64,000 nucleotides of DNA from 'Nostoc azollae' 0708 (GCF_000196515.1 NC_014248.1:2721001-2785000), one strand, 5' to 3'. Numbered from the stretch's first letter, positions 48,520 to 58,854 are shown. Notes: generated by a model from the sequence alone, not told the origin. Numbers and translations: made by a program.

Positions 48520-49599
48520 TCAAAAGTGGAGAGCACCTAGTTCCTGACGAATAGTAGCAATATCTGGGGGTTGTTGTGAACCATTGCCATTAGGGGAAGT
48601 GTAACCCAGTGCCTGTAAATCAGCTTCTACCATCAAAGAAACCAGTTCTTCAAAAGTAACTGAAGGTTTCCAACCTAACTGCTGCTGTGCCTTAGTAGGA
48701 TCACCAATTAACAAATCTACTTCCGCAGGTCTTAAATACCTTTGATCAAACTCCACATAATCTTCCCAATTGAGATTCACATAACCAAATGCTAATGCCA
48801 AGAACTCCCGCACTGAGCGAGTTTCACCCGTAGCAATCACGTAATCATCTGGCTCGTCTTTCTGCAACATAAGCCACATGGCTTTTACATAATCTTTAGC
48901 ATAACCCCAATCACGTTTGGCATCCAAGTTGCCCATATATATACTTTTCTGTTTGCCAGCCACTATGCGAGCAACTGCTCTCGTAATTTTACGGGTAACA
49001 AAGGTTTCACCACGCCGGGGTGATTCATGGTTGAAAAGAACACCATTACAAGCAAATAAGTTGTAAGATTCTCGATAATTTACTGTTTGCCAGTGGGCAT
49101 AAACTTTAGCACAAGCATAGGGACTACGGGGATAAAAAGGTGTAGTTTCACTTTGGGGTACTGCTTGCACCAAGCCATACATTTCTGAAGAACCAGCTTG
49201 GTAGAAACGTACTTGAATACCTGTGCGTTGTTGATAGTCACGGATGGCTTCTAACAAACGTAAAGTTCCCATTCCGACCGAATCTACTGTATATTCTGGT
49301 GAATCAAAGCTAACTCTGACATGAGACTGAGCGCCTAAGTTATAAATTTCTGTAGGTTTGACTTCTTCTAAAATCCGGCGCAGAGTAGTACCATCTGTTA
49401 AGTCACCATAGTGAAGTAATAATTTTACCCCAGCTTTATGGGGGTCTTCATAAATATGATCAATGCGGTCTGTGTTAAAGGTGGAAGTGCGACGAATAAT
49501 CCCATGAACTTCATAACCTTGTTCTAGTAAAAACTCGCTCAGATAAGAACCATCTTGACCTGTAATACCAGTAATCAACGCTCGTTTTTGTTGCGTCAT
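48520..49599 (-). CDS. gmd: GDP-mannose 4,6-dehydratase
   Basis: A 359-residue enzyme: [10 protein letters not shown] (10-19), the [11 protein letters not shown] loop, the catalytic Thr/Glu region SSEMYG and Tyr/Lys in SPYACAKVY. Makes GDP-4-keto-6-deoxymannose for Fcl, 23 bases downstream. Start MTQQKRAL (49599). Fucose is probably used in exopolysaccharide or heterocyst envelope polysaccharide; sugar transferase genes follow upstream. Confidence 0.95.
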   Translation of the reverse strand: MTQQKRALITGITGQDGSYLSEFLLEQGYEVHGIIRRTSTFNTDRIDHIYEDPHKAGVKLLLHYGDLTDGTTLRRILEEVKPTEIYNLGAQSHVRVSFDSPEYTVDSVGMGTLRLLEAIRDYQQRTGIQVRFYQAGSSEMYGLVQAVPQSETTPFYPRSPYACAKVYAHWQTVNYRESYNLFACNGVLFNHESPRRGETFVTRKITRAVARIVAGKQKSIYMGNLDAKRDWGYAKDYVKAMWLMLQKDEPDDYVIATGETRSVREFLALAFGYVNLNWEDYVEFDQRYLRPAEVDLLIGDPTKAQQQLGWKPSVTFEELVSLMVEADLQALGYTSPNGNGSQQPPDIATIRQELGALHF

Positions 49600-50302
49600 A
49601 CCCAATTATCCCTTGGTTTTGAAGTTGTAAAAGTTACAGATCATTTCAGCCAAATTAGCAAATCATGGCTAAAATTGCCTGATTGTAAATATACGAGTCT
49701 TAATTGCTAAGTAGGAAGGCACAAAAAAACCGTAGACGCGCAGCGGCTTGTCGGAGAGTAGTATGTAACGAAAAGTAAAATTGACCAAAACCTCTTCCCT
49801 ATTGCATGAGTGCCTCTTGCCCTTCCGGTTCTCCAGTCAGACCCTGGGCAAAGGCGAAGCGCCTACATGGGGGAAACCACGCCACTTGCTTTATGCCGGG
49901 AAACCCGTTCACCGCAGTGGCTCCCCAAGACCACGCTGGTTCACCTCTTGCCTTGTCATAACGACAATTTCTAACACCCACCTACTTATCAAAACTTAAA
50001 TGTAAACCAATATACTGAATAAAAAGCACTTTAACAAGTCAGTCTCTCATTATCTAAATCACAAATCTTATTATAATTTAATAATCCTTCTGAATCTTGT
50101 CCAAAACTGCATTGATTATTGATTTTTATAAAGATTCAATAAAATTTACAACAGGAGTCAGTAGTCAGTAGATAAGGAAAGCAGAAGAAAAAACTGAAAG
50201 AACTTAATGTTTGCTCCTAAACTCCTGATAACCCAGCGTGGCGTAAGCCATACTCCTAAACGTCTGAACTCCTGAACTCCTATTCTCAAACAGCAACTTA
50301 CG
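49600..50302. other. Gene-free region with GC-rich repeat
   Basis: The repeat at 49720-49980 is described separately. 50150-50290 holds AGTCAGTAGTCAG and a GCGTGGCGTAAGCCATAC palindrome (about 50236-50253). No gene. Confidence 0.55.
49720..49980. repeat. GC-rich dispersed repeat
   Basis: Unlike the AT-rich surroundings, this block is GC-rich with internal palindromes (GGCGAAGCGCC, CCGGGAAACCCG, CCACTGCGG-type). Open frames across it have no gene-like features. It resembles multi-copy repeats of Nostocales. Confidence 0.55.
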
Positions 50303-51061
50303 TTAATATGCCCCGTTATTTTTAGGTATGATGACTACATCAATGGTTTTCAAAATGATCCCTAAATCTAGCCAAAAATTCCTAAATTTGACGTAGTGCA
50401 AGTCGATTTGAACTCGTTGGGGGTAAGGAATATCATTCCGTCCAGACACTTGCCATAATCCAGTAATTCCCGGACGGATGGTTAAAATATGCTCGATGTG
50501 ACAGCCATATTTTGGTAATTCTTCGGCTACTAAAGGGCGTGGTCCAACAACACTCATATCCCCTTTTAAGACATTCCAAAATTGGGGAAATTCGTCTAAA
50601 CTCGTAATTCGCAGGAAGTGGCCGATTTTGGTAATTCGGGGGTCTTGTTTGAGTTTAAACGTGCTGGTAAATTCCTGGCGCAACTCTGGGGATGTTTCCA
50701 TGATTTGGGCAAGCATTTCATCTGCATTGCTCACCATAGTGCGGAATTTAATACATTTAAATCGGCGATAGTTTTTACCAACCCGTTCTTGGACATAAAA
50801 GATTGGCCCTTTTGAACTGACAGCAATCAGTAAGGCCAAGATTATATATATTGGGAAAAACAAGATCAAAACCGACAGCGAAAATGCAATATCAAATAGT
50901 CGTTTGGCAAACTCTCCGTTTAAACCCTGAAAAACCAAACCTCTAGGTTGTATCTTAGGGGGTTTAGTTTTTTGACCACGTTTTGCTAAAGTACGCATTG
51001 AGGCACTGGCATCTTTACGTGGGTATCGCTTGCCGGAGAGGAGTGAGCTCTGGGCAGTCAT
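50303..51061 (-). CDS. Undecaprenyl-phosphate sugar phosphotransferase
   Basis: A 252-residue polyprenyl sugar-phosphate transferase core: one membrane segment (LFDIAFSLSVLILFFPIYII), KFRTM, DEFPQFWNVLKGDMSVVGPRP and RPGITGLWQVSGR. The N-terminal multi-helix domain of WbaP/WcaJ is absent, so it is the short PglC-like form. It starts exopolysaccharide assembly on the lipid carrier. The start is uncertain (two adjacent ATGs; AGGAG very close). Confidence 0.9.
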   Translation of the reverse strand: MTAQSSLLSGKRYPRKDASASMRTLAKRGQKTKPPKIQPRGLVFQGLNGEFAKRLFDIAFSLSVLILFFPIYIILALLIAVSSKGPIFYVQERVGKNYRRFKCIKFRTMVSNADEMLAQIMETSPELRQEFTSTFKLKQDPRITKIGHFLRITSLDEFPQFWNVLKGDMSVVGPRPLVAEELPKYGCHIEHILTIRPGITGLWQVSGRNDIPYPQRVQIDLHYVKFRNFWLDLGIILKTIDVVIIPKNNGAY

Positions 51062-51178
51062 CATACTCCTTAATAATCCACACCACACATAGTCCCGATC
51101 TTAAAGCTAAAAGGCAGTGATTCTGGGATTAAATTCCCAAAAGCCTAAAAAATAAATACAAAAATTTTGACCATCACT

Positions 51179-52327
51179 TCAGGGAAGAATTTTTTCTTGA
51201 CACTGGTTGAGAAAATCTAGATAGCGATTTGCAAAAACTTGTTGAGAAAATTGAGTCGAGTGTAATCTTATATACTCATATTTTAGAAAATCCTGATAGG
51301 CCTCAAATTTTTCTACTGCCTCCACTAAAGCTGTTATTGTTTGTTCTTTGAAGAATATACCTGTTCCTGTGTCCATACAGGTACGAATATCTCTGACTGT
51401 TTCTAGCGCCCCTCCTGCACCATAAGCAATGACTGGAGTTCCACAAGCTTGCGCTTCTACTAAGGCAATACCAAAATCCTCACGAGCTGCATAGACAAAG
51501 GCTTTAGCACGAGCCATATATGTTTTTACCACATCCTCTGGTTGCCATCCCAGTATTTGGATATGAGGATTTGCTATCTCTTGCAGCTGTTTCATTTCTG
51601 GTCCTGTACCAATCACCACCAATGGTCGTTTTAGCTGATTAAAAGCCTGAACAATCAAGGATACTTGTTTGTAGCTGACTAATCGGGAAACGATCAGATA
51701 AAAATCTTCTTTGTCAGATGAAAAGGGACAGTTTTCGATGTTTACTGGTGGGTAAATTACTTTTGCTTCTCGTCGATAGCAACGCCAAATCCGTCGGGCT
51801 GTATGTTGAGAGTTCGCAATGAAATAATCTACGCGGTTGGCGCTCAATACATCCCATTGACGTAAACTATGCAACAAATATCTGGTGATCCATCCAATGC
51901 CGCCTTCTCCTAGTTTGCTTTGGTTGAGATAATCAAAGGTCAAGTCCCAAGCATAGCGCATTGGGCTATGACAGTAACAAATATGCAGCTGATCAGGGGT
52001 TGATAGGATGCCTTTGGCTACAGCGTGGGATGAAGACAAAATTACGTCATATTGCCGCAAATCCAATTGTTCGATGGCTAATGGTAACAAAGGCAGATAT
52101 TTTTGTATACCTTTGCGAGCTAATGGCAAGTGCTGGAGAAAGGTTTTACCAATCTGACGTTTGTGGAGATAACTTTCAGGGTTGCTGGATTCAAAGTCAA
52201 TCAGGGCATATAAATCAGCATCTATGTGATTCAATATTTCCCTGACTACGAGTTCTGAACCACCTGTGGCTTTAGGTGTTAGCCATTCATGAACTAAGGC
52301 ATATTTCAAAGGCACAGCCAATACCAA
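51179..52327 (-). CDS. Family 4 glycosyltransferase
   Basis: A 382-residue GT-B enzyme: YALVHEWLTPKATGGSE at the N-terminus, HSPMRYAWDL, and the C-terminal donor block EDFGIALVEAQACGTPVIAYGAGG. Likely adds sugars to the exopolysaccharide started by the neighbouring phosphotransferase. The start is unclear (TTG or GTG codons only, no strong ribosome site); upstream is an AAAATTCAAAATT repeat. Confidence 0.9.
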   Translation of the reverse strand: MVLAVPLKYALVHEWLTPKATGGSELVVREILNHIDADLYALIDFESSNPESYLHKRQIGKTFLQHLPLARKGIQKYLPLLPLAIEQLDLRQYDVILSSSHAVAKGILSTPDQLHICYCHSPMRYAWDLTFDYLNQSKLGEGGIGWITRYLLHSLRQWDVLSANRVDYFIANSQHTARRIWRCYRREAKVIYPPVNIENCPFSSDKEDFYLIVSRLVSYKQVSLIVQAFNQLKRPLVVIGTGPEMKQLQEIANPHIQILGWQPEDVVKTYMARAKAFVYAAREDFGIALVEAQACGTPVIAYGAGGALETVRDIRTCMDTGTGIFFKEQTITALVEAVEKFEAYQDFLKYEYIRLHSTQFSQQVFANRYLDFLNQCQEKILP

Positions 52328-52419
52328 TTAAAAATTCAAAATTAAAAATTCAAAATTCAGAATTTGGGGACTGGGGACTGGGGGCATCACAGCGGTAGGT
52401 TTTTAATATTATCTGTGAA

Positions 52420-52453
52420 GGGAAGACAAGGAAGACAAGGAAGACAAGGAAGA
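52420..52453. repeat. Nonanucleotide tandem repeat (GGAAGACAA)n
   Basis: About four copies in the gap before the CSP41b-like gene. Confidence 0.85.
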
Positions 52454-52728
52454 TTTTATACACACAATGGTCTTTTGAGGGTCTGTTCTTGTGATCAACA
52501 GTACATGATTTATACGGTTTTCCTCCCTTGTTACCTTATCCACGTTGTCCACCAAGTCTTGCCCTCACGATCCAGTAAAAAACCTACCCTTGTGAAGGAC
52601 TGGGGGCGGGGGAAAATTAATTAACTTTTGTCTTTTGCTTTTTAACTATTCCCTATTCGCTATTTCCTCTGATAACCTCAATGACAGGGGTGATTTTGCG
52701 ACCTAAGTTACTAAGGAATTGGGATTTT

Positions 52729-53661
52729 ATGCGTATTCTGGTTATTGGTGGGACTCGGTTCATTGGTGTCTACTTGACTCAGCTGTTGGTGGAAGTTGGA
52801 CATGAGGTGGTTTTGTTTAATCGTGGTAATCATCCAGTACCTGATGGTGTAGGACAAATTATAGGCGATCGCACTGACTCAACCCAGCTTACAGAAAAAT
52901 TAGCACAAGAAGAGTTTGATGTCATTTTTGACAATAATGGTCGGGAACTTGCTGATACTAAACCGTTGGCGGAAATTTTCCAAGGACGGGTACAACATTT
53001 TGTGTATATGAGTTCTGCGGGGGTATATCTGAAATCTGATCAAATGCCCCATATGGAAGGTGATACTCTTGATCCGAAGAGTCGTCACAAGGGTAAGCAT
53101 GAGACGGAAGCTTACTTGCAGCAATTAGGAATTCCTTTTACTTCGATTCGTCCAACTTATATTTACGGACCGCAGAATTATAATCCTTTGGAAAGCTGGT
53201 TTTTTGATAGAATTGTGCGTGATCGCCCGATTCCAATTGCTGGAAATGGTATGCATATTACTCAGTTAGGTCATGTTAAGGATTTGGCCAAGGCAATGAC
53301 ACAGGTGATTAGTAATGAAACAGTGGTTCGACAGATTTATAATATTTCAGGCGATCGCTTTGTGACTTTCGATGGTTTAGCCCGTGCGTGCGCTGTTGCT
53401 GCTGGCAAATCTGCTGATCATATTAAAATTGTGCATTACGATCCGAAAAAGTTTGATTTTGGCAAACGTAAAGCTTTCCCCATGCGTGTACAACACTTTT
53501 TTGCATCGGTAAATAAAGCCATGACCGAATTAAATTGGCAACCGGACTATGATTTAGTTTCTGGTTTGCAAGATTCTTTGCACAATGATTATTTAGTCAA
53601 TGGTGCAGATAAAGCAGAGATAGATTTTTCTGTAGATGATGAGATTTTGAAAGCTGTGTAA
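52729..53661 (+). CDS. NAD-dependent epimerase/CSP41b-like protein
   Basis: A 310-residue extended short-chain dehydrogenase fold with GGTRFIG (6-12) and SSAGVYL; closest to the cyanobacterial ancestors of plastid CSP41b, an RNA-binding/nuclease protein, rather than true sugar epimerases. ATG at 52729 starts the fold at once; earlier residues have no similarity. Confidence 0.85.
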   Translation: MRILVIGGTRFIGVYLTQLLVEVGHEVVLFNRGNHPVPDGVGQIIGDRTDSTQLTEKLAQEEFDVIFDNNGRELADTKPLAEIFQGRVQHFVYMSSAGVYLKSDQMPHMEGDTLDPKSRHKGKHETEAYLQQLGIPFTSIRPTYIYGPQNYNPLESWFFDRIVRDRPIPIAGNGMHITQLGHVKDLAKAMTQVISNETVVRQIYNISGDRFVTFDGLARACAVAAGKSADHIKIVHYDPKKFDFGKRKAFPMRVQHFFASVNKAMTELNWQPDYDLVSGLQDSLHNDYLVNGADKAEIDFSVDDEILKAV

Positions 53662-53668
53662 TCTAATC

Positions 53669-53706
53669 AGGGACTGGGGACTGGGGACTGGGGACTGGGG
53701 ACTGGG
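53669..53706. repeat. Heptanucleotide tandem repeat (GGGGACT)n
   Basis: About five copies right behind the CSP41b-like gene. Confidence 0.9.
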
Positions 53707-53781
53707 TAATCAGGTTCTCCCAATCACCAATCACCAATTACCAGCCAAACAGATATGATAACTATTCAAACGAACATGATA

Positions 53782-54516
53782 TTACAAATTATCAGGATTA
53801 ATTCCCAATTCTCTCAACTTAGCGGCTAATTCATCAGACCGCATTTTTTCCTGTTCCAGAAGTTCTAAAGGTGTAGGAATCCAGTTCCCTCCGCTGTTAT
53901 ACCAGCGTAACCACAAACGTTCAATTCCTTCAAAACTTTCTTGCCAAAGTCCCAAACCTAACTCTATTCCTGGCATCCAAACTTTACCAGAACTCACATC
54001 TATTTCTTAATAGCGAGCAGCAACTAATTGAAATGCTTGTAATTGATCGGTGTAAACATCGAAAATAACATAGTAAGGCACTCTGACAATTCGTTCATAG
54101 ACTTCCCATTTAGTTGGGGGTTGATTAACTTCCCTTAAAGTTCTTCCTAAGTATTCTTTTTCTGTTTTTGGAGATAAAAATTCTACCATGACAAGAGGAT
54201 CAATTATTTCTTGCCACATTACATAACTTAAACGTAACTCTCTTTGAGCGAAAACACGGTAAACACCCACTACAGCAAACCAATCTGGGCGTTTATACTA
54301 TAAAGGATTCCTGGTCTCATAATAAAGATTTAAATCTGAAGCAACAAATACTTGATCTCCGGGATAATTACAACGAGAAAAGGTATATGTTAAAAGTTTG
54401 GGTTGTAAAAGATGAAATTCGTCAGGCAAACCTAAATCCTGCGGGTACTCACTGGGAAAATCATACATGGTAGCTAGGGTTTCTTTTGCGGGAATTCGTG
54501 GATCTGTGTGATACAT
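53782..54516 (-). pseudogene. Uma2-family nuclease, two nonsense codons
   Basis: One frame throughout: ETLATMYDFPSEYPQDLGLPDEFH...DLNLYYETRNPL, TAG (54298-54300, where Trp is usual), YKRPDWFAVVGVYRVF...DPLVMVEFLSPKTEKEYLGRT...YYVIFDVYTDQLQAFQL, TAA (54007-54009), then EIDVSSGKVWMPGIELGLGLWQ and a C-terminal helix. Only point changes separate it from an open gene. Confidence 0.85.
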
Positions 54517-54690
54517 AAGCTAGGGAATAGGGAATAGTAAAGAGTTTGTAAATAATTGAGGAGCGGTATATTTAAAATACCCTCATTATATTATATATGT
54601 TATATTTTATCTATTTACGCCTCTGAGCTTCTGTGTGAAACAAAAAGATGTGGTTTATTAACCCGAAAATGCCAGCCTTTATGACCAAAC

Positions 54691-55200
54691 TTATTCTAAC
54701 TTGGATGGTAATAGATAGATGATTCCAGAAGCTACAGTTAAAATTACTGATACCCAAAAGGCAATTAAAGCCGAAAGTTGCCAAACTGGTGATAAAGGTG
54801 CTATGAGTAGAGCGATCGCAATGATTTGACTGAGTGTTTTTAATTTACCCCAAATATTGGCACCGCTGATGGTGGTTTGATTGACACGCCAACCCGCGAT
54901 CGCTAATTCTCGTGCTAAAATTAGAAACACTGCCCCAGATGGTATTTTTCCTAATTCAACTAACACTAATAACGGTGCAAGTACTAATAATTTATCTACT
55001 AAAGGATCAAGAAATTTTCCTAAATCAGTAATTTCATTTAGTTTCCTCGCTAAATATCCATCTAACCAATCAGTTAAGGCTGCAATTAAAAATACAGTTA
55101 AACATATCCATTGGGACTGGGGTGTGGGAATATATAAACCATACAGTAGAAATGGTATTCCCAGAAGTCTTGAAAAAGTAATTAAGTTTGGTAAATTCAT
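54691..55200 (-). CDS. pgsA: CDP-diacylglycerol-glycerol-3-P phosphatidyltransferase
   Basis: A 169-residue membrane enzyme with the CDP-alcohol phosphotransferase motif D-x2-DG-x2-AR-x8-G-x3-D-x3-D (DWLDGYLARKLNEITDLGKF, about 44-63). It makes phosphatidylglycerol phosphate; PG is essential for photosystem II. It lies 21 bases downstream of the intact Uma2 gene. Confidence 0.94.
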   Translation of the reverse strand: MNLPNLITFSRLLGIPFLLYGLYIPTPQSQWICLTVFLIAALTDWLDGYLARKLNEITDLGKFLDPLVDKLLVLAPLLVLVELGKIPSGAVFLILARELAIAGWRVNQTTISGANIWGKLKTLSQIIAIALLIAPLSPVWQLSALIAFWVSVILTVASGIIYLLPSKLE

Positions 55201-55221
55201 GCAGTTTTCAGTTGATGATTT

Positions 55222-55785
55222 TTATAATTTTAGGCAGTCAAATAATTGACCAACAGTCAAATGTAAATTACCAACTAAATCTGGAACTGGTAATATATCT
55301 TCTGCTTTATGTAAAAATATTGGTTGTTGGTTCTGTGGATAAACTATAATATTAGATTCTTCAGGATTAATTAACCAGCCTAAGCTAGTACCATGATTTA
55401 AACAATGTAAAATATTTTTGGTAGGCTTAGTTGCACTTTGTTCAGGAGAAAGGATTTCAATTGTCCAATCAGGATAAGTATTAAAAACATTGGCAATATT
55501 TCCATTTCCATCCACAGGAATTCTATTCCATGCAAATACCGTTACATCTGGAACTATAGAACGTCCACCAAAGGTACAGCGTAATTCTGGGAAAGCACGA
55601 GCGATTTTTTGACGTTTTACTACATTATTAACGTTAGTAACTAACTCACCTTGCATTGTCCTATGTTGAGCTTGAGGCATGGGTTTTTGAATTATTTCTC
55701 CGTTGATATATTCACTTGTCTGTTTAGTTTCTGGTAGTTTTAAAAATTCTTCTAAACTTAAATGACGGGTTGATGTTGCTACCAT
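55222..55785 (-). CDS. Uma2-family putative nuclease, intact
   Basis: A 187-residue Uma2 (DUF820) protein: HLSLEEFLKLPETKQTSEYING, SIVPDVTVFAW (Asp), TIEILSPEQSATKPTKNI (Glu-x-Lys region), LGWLINPEE. It is the only complete Uma2 gene among four in this window. PD-(D/E)XK-like fold; biological role unknown. Confidence 0.85.
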   Translation of the reverse strand: MVATSTRHLSLEEFLKLPETKQTSEYINGEIIQKPMPQAQHRTMQGELVTNVNNVVKRQKIARAFPELRCTFGGRSIVPDVTVFAWNRIPVDGNGNIANVFNTYPDWTIEILSPEQSATKPTKNILHCLNHGTSLGWLINPEESNIIVYPQNQQPIFLHKAEDILPVPDLVGNLHLTVGQLFDCLKL

Positions 55786-55902
55786 AATATTTTTACCTCC
55801 CAGGATTTAACCTCAAGTTTATCCTAAAAAAGATTTCTAAATTGGGCTTTTGGTGTATCTGCATGGGATGATTTATATTTTGAGATTATTCCACAGCAGA
55901 CG

Positions 55903-57309
55903 ATGACTACCAATACAGATTTTCGCATTGAACGGGACTCGATGGGCGATCGCTCAATTGCTAGTAATGTTTATTACGGTATCCAAACTCAACGCGCTAT
56001 CGAAAATTTCCCTATAAGCGGCATCAAGCCCTTACCTACCTACATAAGTGCTTGCCTCTACGTTAAAAAAGCTACTGCTATTGTCAATGGAGACCTCGGT
56101 TGTATTCCCGCAGATATTAGCCAAGTCATCATCCAAGCAACTGATGAGATATTAGCAGGTAAACTCCGGGATCAATTCGTCGTTGATATCTATCAAGCCG
56201 GTGCGGGAACTTCTCACCACATGAATGTTAATGAAGTTCTAGCCAACCGCGCTTTAGAAATTCTGGGAGATGAAAAGGGCAACTATAAGCGCGTTAGTCC
56301 TAACGATCATCTTAACTATGGACAGTCTACCAACGATGTTATTCCTACCTCTATCCGTATCGGTAGCTTATTAGCACTTTCTAAAACATTACATCCCGCT
56401 TTAGAAACAGCAATTTCTGTCCTAGAAGCCAAAGCAGTAGAATTTCAAGATATCGTCAAATCTGGCAGAACCCACTTACAAGATGCAGTACCTGTGCGTT
56501 TGGGTGAAAACTTCCAGGCTTGGGCGCAAATCCTCATGGAACATCAAAACCGATTATATATCGCTTCTGGTGATTTGATGAGTTTGGGTTTAGGTGGTAG
56601 TGCAGCCGGAACAGGAATGAATACCCATCCTGAATATCGCAAACGGGTAGTAGAAGTGCTTTCGCAATTATTAGAAATGCCTTTAGAACCCGCACCGCAT
56701 TTAATGGCCGCTATGCAAAGTATGGGTGCATTTGTGAATGTTTCCGGGGGAGTGCGAAATTTAGCCCAGGATTTAGTTAAAATCTCCCATGACCTACGGT
56801 TAATGGACTCAGGACCCAAAAACGGGTTGAAGGAAATTCAACTACCTCCAGTCCAACCGGGTTCTTCTATTATGCCTGGGAAATATAACCCGGTAATGGC
56901 AGAGATGACATCAATGGTATGTTTTCAGGTGATGGGATACGATAATGCCATCTCACTTGCAGCCCAAGCCGGACAATTAGAATTAAATGTGATGATGCCC
57001 CTCATCGCCTACAATTTAATTCACAGCATCGAGATTTTAGGAAATACAATTTCTGCTCTAACTACAAGCTGCATCCAAGGTATCACTGCCAATAAAGAAA
57101 GATGTTTAGCCTACGCTGAAGGTAGTTTAGCATTAGTCACCGCCTTAAATCCCCACATTGGTTATCTTAATGCTGCTGCCGTCGCTAAAGAATCTTTAGA
57201 GACCGGGAAATCTCTGCGTCAGATAGTTCTTGCAAAAGGCTTAATGACAGAAGCAGAATTAGCAACCGTCTTAGATTTAGAGCAGATGAGCGCAATTGTG
57301 CCTTTATAA
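55903..57309 (+). CDS. Aspartate ammonia-lyase-like enzyme
   Basis: A 468-residue member of the fumarase/aspartase superfamily: signature GSSIMPGKYNPVMAE (about 322), SGRTHLQDAVP (about 186), and NDHLNYGQSTNDVIPTS. LAAQAGQLELNVMMPL is closer to aspartases than to FumC. It would release ammonium from aspartate. A fumarase role cannot be excluded; the symbol aspA is likely but not certain. Confidence 0.85.
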   Translation: MTTNTDFRIERDSMGDRSIASNVYYGIQTQRAIENFPISGIKPLPTYISACLYVKKATAIVNGDLGCIPADISQVIIQATDEILAGKLRDQFVVDIYQAGAGTSHHMNVNEVLANRALEILGDEKGNYKRVSPNDHLNYGQSTNDVIPTSIRIGSLLALSKTLHPALETAISVLEAKAVEFQDIVKSGRTHLQDAVPVRLGENFQAWAQILMEHQNRLYIASGDLMSLGLGGSAAGTGMNTHPEYRKRVVEVLSQLLEMPLEPAPHLMAAMQSMGAFVNVSGGVRNLAQDLVKISHDLRLMDSGPKNGLKEIQLPPVQPGSSIMPGKYNPVMAEMTSMVCFQVMGYDNAISLAAQAGQLELNVMMPLIAYNLIHSIEILGNTISALTTSCIQGITANKERCLAYAEGSLALVTALNPHIGYLNAAAVAKESLETGKSLRQIVLAKGLMTEAELATVLDLEQMSAIVPL

Positions 57310-57397
57310 AGAAAGAAGTAAGGGTTTAGCAATGCTAAACCCTCAAGGATTAATTCAAATTCATCTATATTATTAGATAATAACGCAATTATTAATT

Positions 57398-58369
57398 ATG
57401 CAGACACCAAAATCATCCGTTAGTTTAATCCGAGCTAAATCCTACGAACAAGATGCTTTAAAAGAATCTTTAGAAACGCTGTTAGAACCATTAGGGGGAA
57501 TAGCTCCTTTTGTGAAACCAGGCAATCACGTCCTTCTTAAACCCAATTTACTCACAAGTTCACGTCCTACAAAAGAGTGTACCACCCGCCCCGAATTAGT
57601 CCGCGCTGTTGCTGAAATGGTGATAGCCTCAGGTGGTAAGCCATTTTTAGGAGATAGTCCCGCTTTTGGTAGTGCTAAAGGTGTGGCCATAGCCAATGGG
57701 TTATTATCAATTTTAGAAGAATTAAATATCCCCATTGTTGAATTTAATGGGAACCGTTATCAAACGGTTAATGATAATTTTAATCACCTGTTACTTTCTA
57801 AAGAAGCAATGGAGGCAGATGTGATAATTAACCTGCCTAAAGTTAAATCTCATGCCCAATTAACTGTAACTTTAGGAGTAAAAAACCTCTTTGGTTGTGT
57901 TCCCGGTAAAATGAAAGCTTGGTGGCATTTTGAAGCTGGTAAAGATGCAAAAAGATTTGGAGAAATGTTAGTAGAAACTGCGAGAGCAATTAATCCCAGT
58001 TTAACTATTTTAGATGGGATTATTGGTCATGAAGGAAATGGACCAAGTGGTGGTGAACCTCGTAATTTGGGTATTTTAGCAGCCTCAGCAAATGTATTTG
58101 CTTTAGATCGAGCAATGTTGGAAGTTCTACAGGTTTCACCTGAACAAGTTCCTACGGTTGCGGCTTCTCAAAGATTAGGAATTTGCCCAGAATTAACAGA
58201 TATTGAATTTCCCAATCTATCACCAGATTTATTACAAATTACGGATTGGCAACTTCCAGAAACATTAATGCCCATTGATTTTGCCATGCCTCGCGTCATT
58301 ACATCTACCTTTAGGCATCTTTACATCCGATTCATCAAAGAACCTATTAGTGCTTATGGTAAAGGATGA
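57398..58369 (+). CDS. DUF362 family protein
   Basis: A 323-residue DUF362 protein (LLKPNLLTSSRPTKECTTRPELV, INLPKVKSHAQLTVTLGVKNLFG). It lacks the C-terminal ferredoxin domain some members have. Function unknown. Co-directional with the aspartase-like gene, 88 bases after it. Confidence 0.85.
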   Translation: MQTPKSSVSLIRAKSYEQDALKESLETLLEPLGGIAPFVKPGNHVLLKPNLLTSSRPTKECTTRPELVRAVAEMVIASGGKPFLGDSPAFGSAKGVAIANGLLSILEELNIPIVEFNGNRYQTVNDNFNHLLLSKEAMEADVIINLPKVKSHAQLTVTLGVKNLFGCVPGKMKAWWHFEAGKDAKRFGEMLVETARAINPSLTILDGIIGHEGNGPSGGEPRNLGILAASANVFALDRAMLEVLQVSPEQVPTVAASQRLGICPELTDIEFPNLSPDLLQITDWQLPETLMPIDFAMPRVITSTFRHLYIRFIKEPISAYGKG

Positions 58370-58420
58370 AAAAATACAATCTAGGACAAATGCAAACTAG
58401 AATACAGCATTTCTAAAATA

Positions 58421-58587
58421 GACCTCTTGCAAAATTGTTTCTGTGGTATAATAGAGAGATTTAGATTTTATGTATCTTTGCTGTTCTTTGGGGTCGCTAA
58501 TTCAAACATAAGCGTGTGACTCTAACTTTTTGCTAAAACAAATACAAAGGATAATTATAACATAGAATTTTAATTCTGCAAGAGGTC
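58421..58587 (+). mobile_element. GACCTCTTGC-ended MITE, copy 2
   Basis: A 167-base copy with ends GACCTCTTGCAAAATTG and (reverse) GACCTCTTGCAGAATTA, and TA on both sides (58419-58420, 58588-58589). It lies between DUF362 and its likely terminator. Confidence 0.88.
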
Positions 58588-58632
58588 TAATGAATTAAGT
58601 AAGGTGTAATTACCCTCCGATTGCTTAAGCAT

Positions 58633-58658
58633 ACCGCCCCCACTAGAGGCGGTTTTTT
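58633..58658 (+). terminator. Rho-independent terminator
   Basis: ACCGCC-CCCACTAGA-GGCGGT followed by TTTTT. Strong plus-strand terminator, probably for the DUF362 transcript or a short RNA starting near 58600. Confidence 0.8.
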
Positions 58659-58800
58659 CATGATCAACTTTATTGTTTATTGGTATACATTTTTCATGGT
58701 GGCTAACTGTTTGTTATGGTTAACCATTTATTAACCAAAAATTATATATATCAATTCATCAGCTATTTATATTTCAGGTTGAAGGAAATCTCTATCTATA

Positions 58801-58837
58801 TATAGGTTTACACAAATAATATAGGTTTACACAAATG
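58801..58837. repeat. 19-base direct repeat upstream of a CRP-like site
   Basis: TATAGGTTTACACAAAT occurs twice with a 19-base period (58801 and 58820), directly before the CRP-like palindrome. It may be a promoter element or a regulator site. Confidence 0.6.
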
Positions 58838-58838
58838 T

Positions 58839-58854
58839 TGTGATCTAACTCACA
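58839..58854. promoter_or_regulatory. CRP-type (cAMP receptor) binding site
   Basis: TGTGATCTAACTCACA matches the CRP consensus TGTGA-N6-TCACA perfectly, which cyanobacterial SyCrp1/AnCrpA also use. It lies about 185 bases upstream of the 12-residue ORF below. Confidence 0.65.

Noticed and set aside
49781-49999. Coding frames in the GC-rich block
   Set aside because: The block is a palindromic dispersed repeat; frames on both strands are open because of its composition.
58600-58658. A known cyanobacterial sRNA (Yfr type) ending at the terminator
   Set aside because: I could not match any Yfr core motif; the hairpin is explained as the terminator of the preceding transcript.
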